Virus record (IMG/VR): IMGVR_UViG_3300003890_000058 | Coordinates: 1-54,710 of that record | DNA: 54,710 bases | Strand: one strand, 5' to 3' | Source: a virus | Shown: positions 47,727 to 54,710 of the stretch, piece after piece | Layout of the letters: each line of letters begins with the position of its first letter | Numbering within the stretch: position 1 is the first letter of the stretch | Translations under genes and position numbers: made by a program | The notes under the pieces: generated by a model | Databases searched by the model: none | What the model was told of the DNA's origin: nothing | Seen by the model: the letters and a program-made list of their open reading frames with translations, nothing else

Positions 47727-49361
47727 TTAAAAATCTCGCAGATAGATCAGATATCTAAATCTATACTGTTGTGTATTATAGATAACAAATTCATTATACA
47801 GGAAGGTGGAATGAACAGCTTCCGGATTTGGAATAATATTACCACAAGGAACCACAACTTGAGAATTCGGAAGAGTTACATATTCCTGTTCATTGGTTGT
47901 GGAATTACCTTTGGCCCATCTAGAATTATAACCAGGATCTACATAATCCTTATCACAACATCCATAAACAACATGTGGATTTCCGAGAGCTACTTCACAA
48001 AGAACCATGAAACCAGTGTGATCTGTCTCATTAGAATAGGTATAATTGTAAGATTTGCTAACAGCATCTGCAAAATATAGGCCACGACCAAGAGTACTAC
48101 CATTAGAGACTTGAGATGGACGAGGAATCCGAAGACCCTCTGATAGAATACCCATAAAATTAGCCATTCGACTACCATGGAATAAAAGTTTATGATTATT
48201 AACCGATTCAAATAGGTTTGTATCCTGAACTGGTTTCTCTATTCTATAGACTTGAAGAAGATCCAAACGATATCGATGTGTGCGTGCGTGTGTATTCTTA
48301 ACAAAACGACGAATAATGTCTAGTTCCTCTCCATCATCAATAGGTGTCAGAGTAATACCCAATGATTTGTAAATATCATACTCATTGTTACTCTTCTGTA
48401 GAATAGTTCCAGCAATCTCAATATTTTCTAGAGTATCTAGAAGCTGAGAACACTGTGTAATAGCATTAATGTTGTCCAGAATGGGTGGTCGAATATTTCG
48501 TTTAGTTGCATAAGGAACTAATGTCCAAAACTCGGAGCTACGTTCAATAATCTCATTGTGAGACATCTTACCCATACGATTAGAAAGATCCGTTAGAATT
48601 TCATGTGCCTTTATAATCATATTTCGAGAGATTTTACCTAGAGGCATTCGATTAACATCCAGATCTAATTTAATAAGAGTTTCTGTCATCATCTTGGAAC
48701 TACCAATCTTTCGAATAACCTCTAGAACCTTTGGATGTAGATTTGGTGGACTCGAACTAATATTTAACTTAGGAGGTCCTGGCAAACTTAAGACAGAATT
48801 CGATACATCTGTAAAAGTAGCTACATCTGCGACTGTAGTTGGTGCCAAAGGAGTACCTGCGACTGTAGTTGGTGCCAAAGGAGTACCTGCGACTGTAGTT
48901 GGTGCCAAAGGAGTACCTGCGACTGTAGTTGGTGCCGAAGGAGTACTTGCGACTGTAGTTGGTGCCGAAGGAGTACCTGCGACTGTAGTTGGTGATGGAT
49001 CAGAGGATATAATAGATTTAAGCTTGGGAGCTTCCATTTCCAGGAGCATATACTTGCCTGGTTTCTTCTGGAAGGGACATCCGAATTCATTGCCTGTTTT
49101 AGATTTGAATTGTTTACGAAATTCATTTATCGCAGAATAGGAATCCGAAAATTCTTTGTGGTTGCAAATTCCTTTATCTCCTACCCTACCATAACGAGTA
49201 AACATATAATATTTTTGCCCATCCGTTAATAGTTGAATAATATAGAACTTATTACTATTCTTGGAAATGTCAACCTGATTGAGCGTGCAAGTATAAGATC
49301 TATTAGAATCAGAAAAAATTTGAACATTTTTTAAATAACAATTACTATCTACTAACGCCAT
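47727..49361 (-). CDS. PARP1-like poly(ADP-ribose) polymerase (WGR + regulatory + catalytic)
   Basis: The 544-residue protein has a WGR domain near residues 20-110 (YMFTRYGRVGDKG), a Thr/Pro-Ala repeat linker, a helical regulatory domain (about 200-320) and a PARP catalytic domain. The NAD-binding H-Y-E triad is intact: H395 (LLFHGSRMANF), Y429 (GRGLYFADAVSKS) and E524 (LYNEFVIYNTQQ). The residues around them follow human PARP1 closely (GILSEGLRI, CEVALGN). The Glu predicts polymer, not only mono-ADP-ribose, synthesis. No zinc fingers or BRCT domain. It is divergent from the RING-WWE gene, separated by 20 bp of A/T only, so the two share a promoter region. Confidence 0.95.
   Translation of the reverse strand: MALVDSNCYLKNVQIFSDSNRSYTCTLNQVDISKNSNKFYIIQLLTDGQKYYMFTRYGRVGDKGICNHKEFSDSYSAINEFRKQFKSKTGNEFGCPFQKKPGKYMLLEMEAPKLKSIISSDPSPTTVAGTPSAPTTVASTPSAPTTVAGTPLAPTTVAGTPLAPTTVAGTPLAPTTVADVATFTDVSNSVLSLPGPPKLNISSSPPNLHPKVLEVIRKIGSSKMMTETLIKLDLDVNRMPLGKISRNMIIKAHEILTDLSNRMGKMSHNEIIERSSEFWTLVPYATKRNIRPPILDNINAITQCSQLLDTLENIEIAGTILQKSNNEYDIYKSLGITLTPIDDGEELDIIRRFVKNTHARTHRYRLDLLQVYRIEKPVQDTNLFESVNNHKLLFHGSRMANFMGILSEGLRIPRPSQVSNGSTLGRGLYFADAVSKSYNYTYSNETDHTGFMVLCEVALGNPHVVYGCCDKDYVDPGYNSRWAKGNSTTNEQEYVTLPNSQVVVPCGNIIPNPEAVHSTFLYNEFVIYNTQQYRFRYLIYLRDF
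48831..48995. repeat. 30-nt tandem repeats in the PARP linker
   Basis: Five copies of GACTGTAGTTGGTGCCAAAG-type units and a partial sixth encode APTTVAGTP(S/L) on the minus strand. Confidence 0.85.
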
Positions 49362-49381
49362 TATTATATATAAAATTATAT
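49362..49381. promoter_or_regulatory. Bidirectional 20-bp gap between PARP and RING-WWE genes
   Basis: Only A and T, between ATG codons of two divergent genes. No AAAATTGA is seen. Any promoter elements for each gene must lie inside the other gene's 5' end. Confidence 0.5.
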
Positions 49382-50083
49382 ATGTCTAAATATTTATCAA
49401 TTTTAACAGATGGAACTGGTGCTCCTTCTAACTTCAACGATTCAATATATTTAGAATCTGAAGATACTGAGAACACCGAATCTGATACAGAATCGGATAC
49501 AGAATCGAATGAGTCTGTTGAACGAGAAAGTGTAACTCTTGACGATCCTGTCTATGAACTTGATGGAAATTCTGACGATCTTTGTTGTATTTGCTTAGAC
49601 ACGATTACAACAGAGAAACTTCCGATCCGACTTTCTTGTAAACATACATTCTGTTTTCTTTGTCTAAAAGGATTTCATGATCAAAATCCATCATGTCCTC
49701 TATGTAGACGTCTGATTCCGAAATCTATACTAGAGAATGCCAAAATTAAAGCTTCTCAAATTAAATGTGAAGACTTTTTTCCACAACGAGACGGTTGTGG
49801 AATATGGTTTTATTCTGGACGTAACGGTGGTTGGTGGGCTTACGATCCATCAACATCAAAAGAGATTGAAGCTAAATATCAAGAATATCAGCAAAACCAC
49901 AGCGTGGGGCAAGAAAATTCCTCTCAATTCGATCTTTCTTTAATGGGTCGAACTTATGTTATCGATTTTGTAAAGATGGAACAACGAAATCAAATGGCTA
50001 AGAGAAAAATTAAACGAGAAACTAATGTATACTCTATTGGTGCACTCTCAAAAGGAATTGCAGGCCTTCGTCTACAATCATAA
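49382..50083 (+). CDS. RING-WWE E3 ubiquitin ligase, RNF146 (Iduna)-like
   Basis: The 233-residue protein has an acidic Glu/Ser-rich N-terminus, a C3HC4 RING finger (C68, C71, C86, H88, C91, C94, C105, C108) and a WWE domain (about 138-212). From memory, human RNF146 reads PCKHVFCYLCVKG and YYEGRNGWWQYD; here they are SCKHTFCFLCLKG and FYSGRNGGWWAYD. The tail KRKIKRE...SKGIAGLRL also matches RNF146 (RRKIKRD...KKGVAGLRL). Residues aligned with PAR-binding ones are kept (Y144, R147, W152, Y192, Q201). RNF146 binds iso-ADP-ribose in PAR and ubiquitylates PARylated proteins. It is divergent from a PARP gene, which fits. Acquired from a eukaryote, probably. Confidence 0.9.
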   Translation: MSKYLSILTDGTGAPSNFNDSIYLESEDTENTESDTESDTESNESVERESVTLDDPVYELDGNSDDLCCICLDTITTEKLPIRLSCKHTFCFLCLKGFHDQNPSCPLCRRLIPKSILENAKIKASQIKCEDFFPQRDGCGIWFYSGRNGGWWAYDPSTSKEIEAKYQEYQQNHSVGQENSSQFDLSLMGRTYVIDFVKMEQRNQMAKRKIKRETNVYSIGALSKGIAGLRLQS

Positions 50084-50086
50084 ACT

Positions 50087-50111
50087 ACATAGGAGTATTA
50101 TACTCTTATGT
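50087..50111 (+). terminator. 3' hairpin after the RING-WWE gene
   Basis: 11-nt arms (ACATAGGAGTA with TACTCTTATGT, one G-T wobble), 3-nt loop, 4 nt after the stop. Confidence 0.6.
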
Positions 50112-50333
50112 CGTATAACTATAAAACTATTTACTGAAGTCATTATCACTATAAATTTCTAAGATGACGATTACTAACTAATTCAAAACTATTAAAATTT
50201 TCTAATCCTATCTATTGTATAGTAAATGAACAAATACCACATCCATTTCTATTTTAGTGATATCCTCTTTTCAATTAACTAATTAGAACAAAAATTTAAT
50301 AAAAATGCATAAAAGATTATTTTTCTATATATA
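50112..50333. other. Non-coding spacer, no feature seen
   Basis: AT-rich sequence with stops in all frames. Confidence 0.5.
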
Positions 50334-50395
50334 AGAATTCGCTCTGCATTTTTAGCAACCCTGCTAAAAATTTCGATTGTCAGTTCGCGAATTCT
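50334..50395 (+). ncRNA. Nested inverted-repeat structure just 5' of tRNA-Gly
   Basis: An outer 9-bp stem (AGAATTCGC at 50334-50342, GCGAATTCT at 50387-50395) encloses an inner 9-bp stem (TTTTTAGCA at 50349-50357, TGCTAAAAA at 50362-50370, ACCC loop) and a 16-nt single-stranded arm. It lies 16 nt before the tRNA. It could be a folded part of a tRNA precursor, a small RNA or a transcript end. It lacks a T-loop, so it is not an ordinary tRNA. Confidence 0.35.
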
Positions 50396-50411
50396 GTAAT
50401 TAAGGAAAGAC

Positions 50412-50482
<71 letters not shown>

Positions 50483-50511
50483 TCAAAGATCTTTTTATGA
50501 AAGATCTTTGA
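50483..50511 (+). terminator. Hairpin directly after tRNA-Gly
   Basis: Perfect 12-bp stem (TCAAAGATCTTT with AAAGATCTTTGA), 5-nt loop, directly at the tRNA 3' end. Likely ends the tRNA transcript. Confidence 0.6.
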
Positions 50512-50523
50512 CAAAAAACTAAA

Positions 50524-50960
50524 ATGTATTTATTGAATGTTACAAGCCAATCACAATATGCATTCAGTTACCACAAGTAGGACAGCATATATGAGACCAC
50601 ATGAGGGTCATGATCCCATTATGTATCTACATCCTATCTTCAATGAGAAGGTTATTGATGCACTGAATAAAATTGGTGATCATTTTTAAGCTCAACGATT
50701 TGAGAAGTTCTTTGTATGGATCTGATGGCAAAATGAACTGGTCTCTCAGAACAGAACGTTTACGATGTTGATTCTACGAGAAGGTGGATTCCTTGAATTG
50801 TCCGTCTAGATAATAAGGACGGAAACCAGTGGCTCTGTGTAAGCGTCTCAACATGAAGGACTAATCTCTCAGGAACCATACATGAATGTTCATAGAGGAG
50901 ATTGGAAGTTATGACCTTGATGGTGGTTTCCATATAATCCATCGAGGTGTGGATTGTAAG
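50524..50960 (+). pseudogene. Decayed gene
   Basis: Plus-strand fragments with protein-like composition follow each other: MYLLNVTSQSQYAFSYHK, then MHSVTTSRTAYMRPHEGHD with YLHPIFNEKVIDALNKIG, then RFEKFFVW and FTMLILREGGFLELSV, each ended by a stop or frame change. They are probably pieces of one gene; no family is recognised. A hairpin (50972-51002) closes the region. Confidence 0.4.
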
Positions 50961-50971
50961 TAGATAATGTA

Positions 50972-51002
50972 CAATTTATATCATATATCGAGATATAAAT
51001 TG
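50972..51002. terminator. Hairpin overlapping an AAATTGA element
   Basis: Perfect 11-bp stem (CAATTTATATC with GATATAAATTG). The right arm contains TAAATTGA (50996-51003), 18 nt before the next ATG. Confidence 0.45.
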
Positions 51003-51021
51003 ATGCTTTTATATAAATAGT

Positions 51022-51576
51022 ATGTTCAAACTTGTGAAATCTTGGTTTAAGAAACCGGAATCCGACTTCCAAATGCAACAACATAAATTTGAGAGTAAAT
51101 ATCCAATGTATAGACAACTTTGTGAATGTATTTCCACATTTGTCCAACAAGATCTCCTTATACCCTATGTAATTGGGTCGAAAGTAGGAACTCATGTATC
51201 AGCAAACAGTTTTGAATATAATCTCATTGAACTCTTTAAGGAACGTCCACAATTTCAGTCTGATGATATTAGATTTCAAAGATTTAATTATTACTATCGA
51301 GAAAATCTATTGAGAACTTTACGAAGTGTATATTTAGAACTTATGCATACACATAAATCTTACTTTACTCTCAAAAATATACTTTTTGATCCTCGCATAG
51401 TAAGTAGTTTGGATGAATCAGGTTTTACCGAACATGAAATTAAAATGATAGCGGCCATATTTATGCCTCCAAAATTAACTTTAACTTTAACGTATCACCC
51501 TGAAGATTCAATGATTGAGTTAACTATCACCAGTGAAAACAAACCCCTTCTGAATAAAGTTTTCAAAATTATTTAG
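51022..51576 (+). CDS. Hypothetical protein, 184 aa
   Basis: An intact frame with ATG (MFKLVKSWFKKPESDFQMQQ) in an otherwise decaying region. It is helical and basic at the N-terminus, without membrane segments, and has a beta-rich end (LTLTLTYHPEDSMIELTITS). No family recognised. A TAAATTGA promoter-like element lies 18 nt upstream inside a hairpin. Confidence 0.6.
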   Translation: MFKLVKSWFKKPESDFQMQQHKFESKYPMYRQLCECISTFVQQDLLIPYVIGSKVGTHVSANSFEYNLIELFKERPQFQSDDIRFQRFNYYYRENLLRTLRSVYLELMHTHKSYFTLKNILFDPRIVSSLDESGFTEHEIKMIAAIFMPPKLTLTLTYHPEDSMIELTITSENKPLLNKVFKII

Positions 51577-51678
51577 TGCCATGGCATGGACAAATTCATT
51601 ATCTACTTATGTGTGTGTTTTAGAGTAAAACCATGAAATCTGGGTTATTGTGTTCAAGAACAAGGTGGTGAACATCAC

Positions 51679-52044
51679 ATGCCCAATGTTAGAGTTGTTG
51701 TTGTTTCAAAATTACCTTCGAATATGTTAGATGCTTATCTAACTTCCAATGATAAATCGGAGGAAGATGTTGAGAATATGATTGTATAACCCAAGGCAAC
51801 ACATGAACAAATAGATGAGTTTTACAAAACACTTGGAAATGTGTTATTGATCGAATGGAGAATCTTCAAGTTTCTAGGATCTCAACATATCGATAAAAAA
51901 ATATGTCAGTTACTTAATTATTCACACAATCGTGAATTATGGAACAAGCAAAATAATTTAGATATTCTGTTAAATTTTCTGTATGATGTTATTACTTATT
52001 GCAATATTGATGAAGTTGATAGTCTTCCTACAGACCATCAATAA
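51679..52044 (+). pseudogene. Small gene interrupted by one TAA
   Basis: ATG at 51679 starts 36 codons (MPNVRVVVVSKLPSNMLDAY...). TAA at 51787-51789 interrupts; the same frame continues PKATHEQIDEFYKTLGNVLL to a TAA at 52042 (121 codons in all). Coding-like sequence also extends upstream of the ATG after another stop (NLGYCVQEQGGEHH), so the original gene was longer. No family recognised. Confidence 0.5.
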
Positions 52045-52339
52045 CATTCTTACAAGATCATCAATAACTCCAAATTCAAGAATGAATCGGAAGGATAGTG
52101 AATTGGCTATTCTAACGTTGTGATTCAAGATTGGTTCTACCAACGTGCCAAATCGATCAGTGTCAAGATGATAAACAAGACACTAAACTTATAAGAAATA
52201 CACCATTTTATGGATGGTGTATTTTGAGAATTATCGTTAATTCCTGTGATCAGAAAAAATGAAGAATCCAATTCGACATGGAGTTGTTTCTAAACAATCT
52301 GGAAATTAGAAGATCGATTTTCTATATCCACTAGAAAAG

Positions 52340-52687
52340 ATGCCTCGTGCTCTAATTATTTCACCCGATGAAAGTCGATCGTATACCGATTTTATGATAA
52401 TGTTAAATCCTTCTTGTAGTATGGGTCCCTTTCATCCAACTTCATTTAAACCAGGAGAGGAACCTTTTGCATTGATATTGTACTATAATTCCCGATACTG
52501 TGAAAAGATTAACTGTAACCGAAATAAAATAGCAGAAAATATAGTAAGTTATGATAATCAATATGGACATCAAAATGTTTATGGTCCTCTTGGAGTTACT
52601 AAGGTAGTTAAAGGAAAAATTGTTGATATTGAAGAAGAAGATTTTGATAGAGTCTACAAGGATTATATGAAAAAACGATATTATTAA
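52340..52687 (+). CDS. Hypothetical protein, 115 aa
   Basis: An intact ATG-started frame (MPRALIISPDESRSYTDFMI). It has a mixed globular composition and an end NVYGPLGVTKVVKGKIVDIE then acidic/basic helix. I recognise no family. The gene lies alone in the decaying right part of the window. Spacer before it (52045-52339) shows no feature. Confidence 0.55.
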   Translation: MPRALIISPDESRSYTDFMIMLNPSCSMGPFHPTSFKPGEEPFALILYYNSRYCEKINCNRNKIAENIVSYDNQYGHQNVYGPLGVTKVVKGKIVDIEEEDFDRVYKDYMKKRYY

Positions 52688-52689
52688 CA

Positions 52690-53152
52690 ATAGTTCTCAC
52701 CTTGAAGGAAACATGGCACACAACTACTGGACTCAAAAATAAATCAATTGATAGATCTTATTCATTTCATAAGTACTATTTATCATTCGTTGGAAAACCT
52801 CTCTTATAGACGACTTGAACTGATGCCAATCCAAGAAAAGCCCATACGATGATAAAGATCATAAGACGACGTGCCAATAACAAGCAGAACGTTAGCTAAA
52901 AATAAAGAAAACATTAGATTGACCATTCAAAGTGAGATTTCCACATGTTGTAATACAGCCTATCAGTTCCTGAAATGTATTGGAGAATACCATTGACCGC
53001 TACCACTATGGTGTAAACATCATACATAGGAATGTATTGGAGAATACCAACTGGAATCTATCAAATAGAAAAGTCCAAATGTTCCTCTCCCTCCTTAAGT
53101 TCATAATTTTCAAACTCTGATGTCCTCTTTAATAATCATGATCATAGAATTT
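52690..53152. other. Non-coding debris with a short direct repeat
   Basis: No convincing frame. A direct repeat of 18 nt (ATGTATTGGAGAATACCA) occurs at 52975-52992 and 53032-53049. Confidence 0.4.
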
Positions 53153-53461
53153 CTAGTACGACCTCGACAATCCATAGAAGCAATTCTTGAACATCAAGCT
53201 AATTCTACCATACCATTTATTCTTGTCTAGATAAAACGTTAGAATGACTGGATATCCCAAAGAGTATACTAGAGAGAATATAAATGCTCCAATAAGAACT
53301 ATTAGAAAACCTAGAACAAAAGGAATCCATGTCAATAACAGAATAATCCAGCGAATACTTGTACCAATCCGTTTGCTACACTAAGTAATCTTATAGGAAA
53401 ACTACAGATTGGTGATGAGTACATTAGATATATCACTGTACAAGTTAAAAAGCTATACATG
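53153..53461 (-). pseudogene. Membrane-protein remnant with a frameshift
   Basis: A minus-strand frame begins near 53461 (MYSFLTCTVIYLMYSSPICS, IRLLSVANGLVQVFAGLF) and stops near 53336. An overlapping frame continues (TWIPFVLGFLIVLIGAFIFS, LVYSLGYPVILTFYLDKN) to 53153. Together they make a hydrophobic protein of about 100 residues with two or three membrane spans. A membrane gene lies beside the intact CxC/FTHHP gene at 22.3-23.1 kb as well. Confidence 0.45.
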
Positions 53462-53554
53462 GAATTATAATACCAGTCTCTCAGGAGTCCGTACAATGGA
53501 AATTCTAGTTGTTTAAATATATTTTCATATATGTATACTACTTATACATATATG

Positions 53555-54114
53555 TCACTCCATAAAGGTTGGGAATTCTGGAATATTATCAAAAGGATCT
53601 GTTGGTAATCTTCCTTTTGGATGATGTGTAAACAAATGTTTAACATTAGGCTGAATACACTCATCACAGACTACATATTGACATACATACTCTTTTTGAA
53701 TTAACTGTCTAGGACTTCCTAAAGTAGAACTTCTTAGCATTTTGTAGAGTAGAATCACTTAATATCGTAGAACTTTTTATAATAGGAGTATTGGAACTAC
53801 TTCTGATGTAATTTTTGTTTAAATCGTCTATCCGAAAGATAATAAGAGGATCTCTAATATTGTTCAAGTTGTGGATGTTGACGTGGTGCTTTCTCAAAGG
53901 TATCGCTTTCACTAGATACCAATTGACAAGAATACGTTACTATATTATTTTGATTACATATGCATCTCTCTAAGTTAGGATTATATTGTTCTGGTGAAAA
54001 TAAACAATTACCTATATTATGGAGAGTACAATTTTGTATATTTAAATTATCAAATTTTGGCAACCTAATGAACTGATTTATTATATTTTGAAAGAAGCAG
54101 CTATAAACCCGCAT
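53555..54114 (-). pseudogene. Broken paralogue of the CxC...FTHHP protein
   Basis: Three overlapping minus-strand frames run from 54114 to 53555. The first holds RCICNQNNIVTYSC, the second a Ser/Thr/Ile-rich spacer, and the third VCDECIQPNVKHLFTHHPKG. The first and last motifs match the intact protein at 22825-23112 (RCMCGRIATYRC and ACDICILPKHRKVFTHHPTG). At least two frameshifts (near 53880 and 53750) break the gene of about 185 residues. Confidence 0.6.
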
Positions 54115-54125
54115 ATGATGTTATT

Positions 54126-54674
54126 GTGAAATTCTATAAAGCTTATCAAGAATTCATAGATATTTGTTTTGATGATACCTTATGGAAAGACTTAACATAT
54201 CGAGATTTTTACTATTATATATCAGAAAATAATGATTTAAGAAAACCCAAAAATTTAACATGGTTTTGTTTCTATATTCTACTTAGTAGAGGTCGAATTA
54301 AACCCATACCTATAGATCTTGTTGATGATATTACAAATCCAATCGATTATGGTAATCCATATATACTTAAGCTGTACAATAAGTCTGATATATCAGGTTA
54401 TATATGGACATTATATCATGAACCCATATCATCTATATTAGAGAAAGTTAAAGATTGGCTATATTCAGAAAATATTCTGTTCTATAAATTTAATACGTAT
54501 ACTTGGTATATACCTCCATGCACACCACGTATTGTCTTTCAATGTAGGATAAATCGGCCAATTCCACTAGAACAAGAAAATGGTGATATTCCATTATTTT
54601 GCAAATTTAATTATAATGAATATAACAGTTTAAGGTTATATATTCCAAAAAGTTCAATACAGTATATACTCTAA
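54126..54674 (+). CDS. F-box-like protein, 5' end unclear
   Basis: The 182-residue frame begins at GTG 54126, without a nearby ATG in frame; open sequence runs 54 nt further upstream. Its start resembles the second half of an F-box (KFYKAYQEFIDICFDDTLWK, DLTYRDFYYYI), as in the other viral F-box genes of this window (LSLDDYLWKHLNLRD). The first half (LPxELL...) is missing, so the gene is probably truncated at its 5' end. The rest (Trp/Tyr/Pro-rich) is unassigned. Confidence 0.5.
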   Translation: MKFYKAYQEFIDICFDDTLWKDLTYRDFYYYISENNDLRKPKNLTWFCFYILLSRGRIKPIPIDLVDDITNPIDYGNPYILKLYNKSDISGYIWTLYHEPISSILEKVKDWLYSENILFYKFNTYTWYIPPCTPRIVFQCRINRPIPLEQENGDIPLFCKFNYNEYNSLRLYIPKSSIQYIL

Positions 54675-54710
54675 TGTGGAAAAGTTCAATAGAGTTTACA
54701 CTTTAATTTA

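Noticed and set aside
48821-49126. Leu/Gln/Ser repeat ORF antisense or in other frames of the PARP linker
   Set aside because: Produced by the 30-nt repeat; the PARP frame runs through it.

Overview
The window looks like a piece of a large DNA virus genome of the Nucleocytoviricota, most likely the order Imitervirales (Mimiviridae and relatives). The evidence is: an RNA polymerase II-type second subunit (RPB2) carrying three inteins, a poxvirus D6/D11-like helicase, an XRN-type 5'-3' exonuclease, an FCP1-like phosphatase, an SbcD/Mre11-like nuclease, GFAT, a Lon-like AAA+ protein resembling the one in mimivirus, collagen-like repeats and F-box proteins. The octamer AAAATTGA, the known mimivirus early promoter element, lies 30-50 nt upstream of several start codons. 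Near-perfect palindromes sit just after many stop codons, as expected from the mimivirus 'hairpin rule' for transcript 3' ends. The DNA is very AT-rich, genes lie on both strands, and the genetic code appears standard. The exact lineage is inference; no capsid or DNA polymerase gene lies here.

Layout. 1-2.8 kb: end of a collagen-like protein with an in-frame TGA, then a proline-rich repeat protein and small unknown genes. 3.4-8.5 kb: two broken F-box genes around an FCP1-like phosphatase and an XRN exonuclease. 8.6-12.5 kb: a protein kinase with a cyclin-like tail, a repeat protein, a nonsense-broken small ORF and an SbcD-like nuclease. 12.6-20 kb: RPB2 with inteins of 502, 143 and 556 residues. 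20-22.2 kb: gene debris around a 29-residue micro-ORF that has its own promoter and hairpin. 22.2-31.8 kb: a membrane protein, a CxC/FTHHP protein, the D6/D11-like helicase, GFAT, a sulfotransferase-like NKWYS-family protein, an AlkA-like glycosylase, a small Cys/His protein and a RecB-like/RNase H-like nuclease. 31.8-41.1 kb: the Lon-like AAA+ protein with an intein in its Walker A motif, a membrane protein, a fold-type II PLP enzyme, a TET/JBP-like dioxygenase candidate, a helicase-like ATPase and a Vsr-like nuclease. 41.6-46.6 kb: a polytopic membrane protein, a beta-helix/Tyr-rich protein, a DUF1028 protein and a beta-carbonic-anhydrase-like protein. 47.7-50.1 kb: a PARP1-like polymerase divergent, by 20 bp, from a RING-WWE protein closely resembling animal RNF146. 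50.3-54.7 kb: tRNA-Gly(TCC), then a decaying region with several broken genes.

The most striking finding is the PARP and RNF146-like pair. In animals PARPs write poly(ADP-ribose), and the RING-WWE ligase RNF146 reads it and ubiquitylates the modified protein. Here both genes keep their catalytic or ligand-binding residues and share one 20-bp A/T-only gap, which suggests a viral PAR-dependent ubiquitylation module. Other signals are the two related RPB2 inteins (one without a homing endonuclease), the intein in the AAA+ P-loop, the oxygenase candidate and a possible virion-glycan set (GFAT plus sulfotransferase). Many accessory genes are broken by single stops or frameshifts while information-processing genes are intact. 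This could be real decay or, in part, assembly error.
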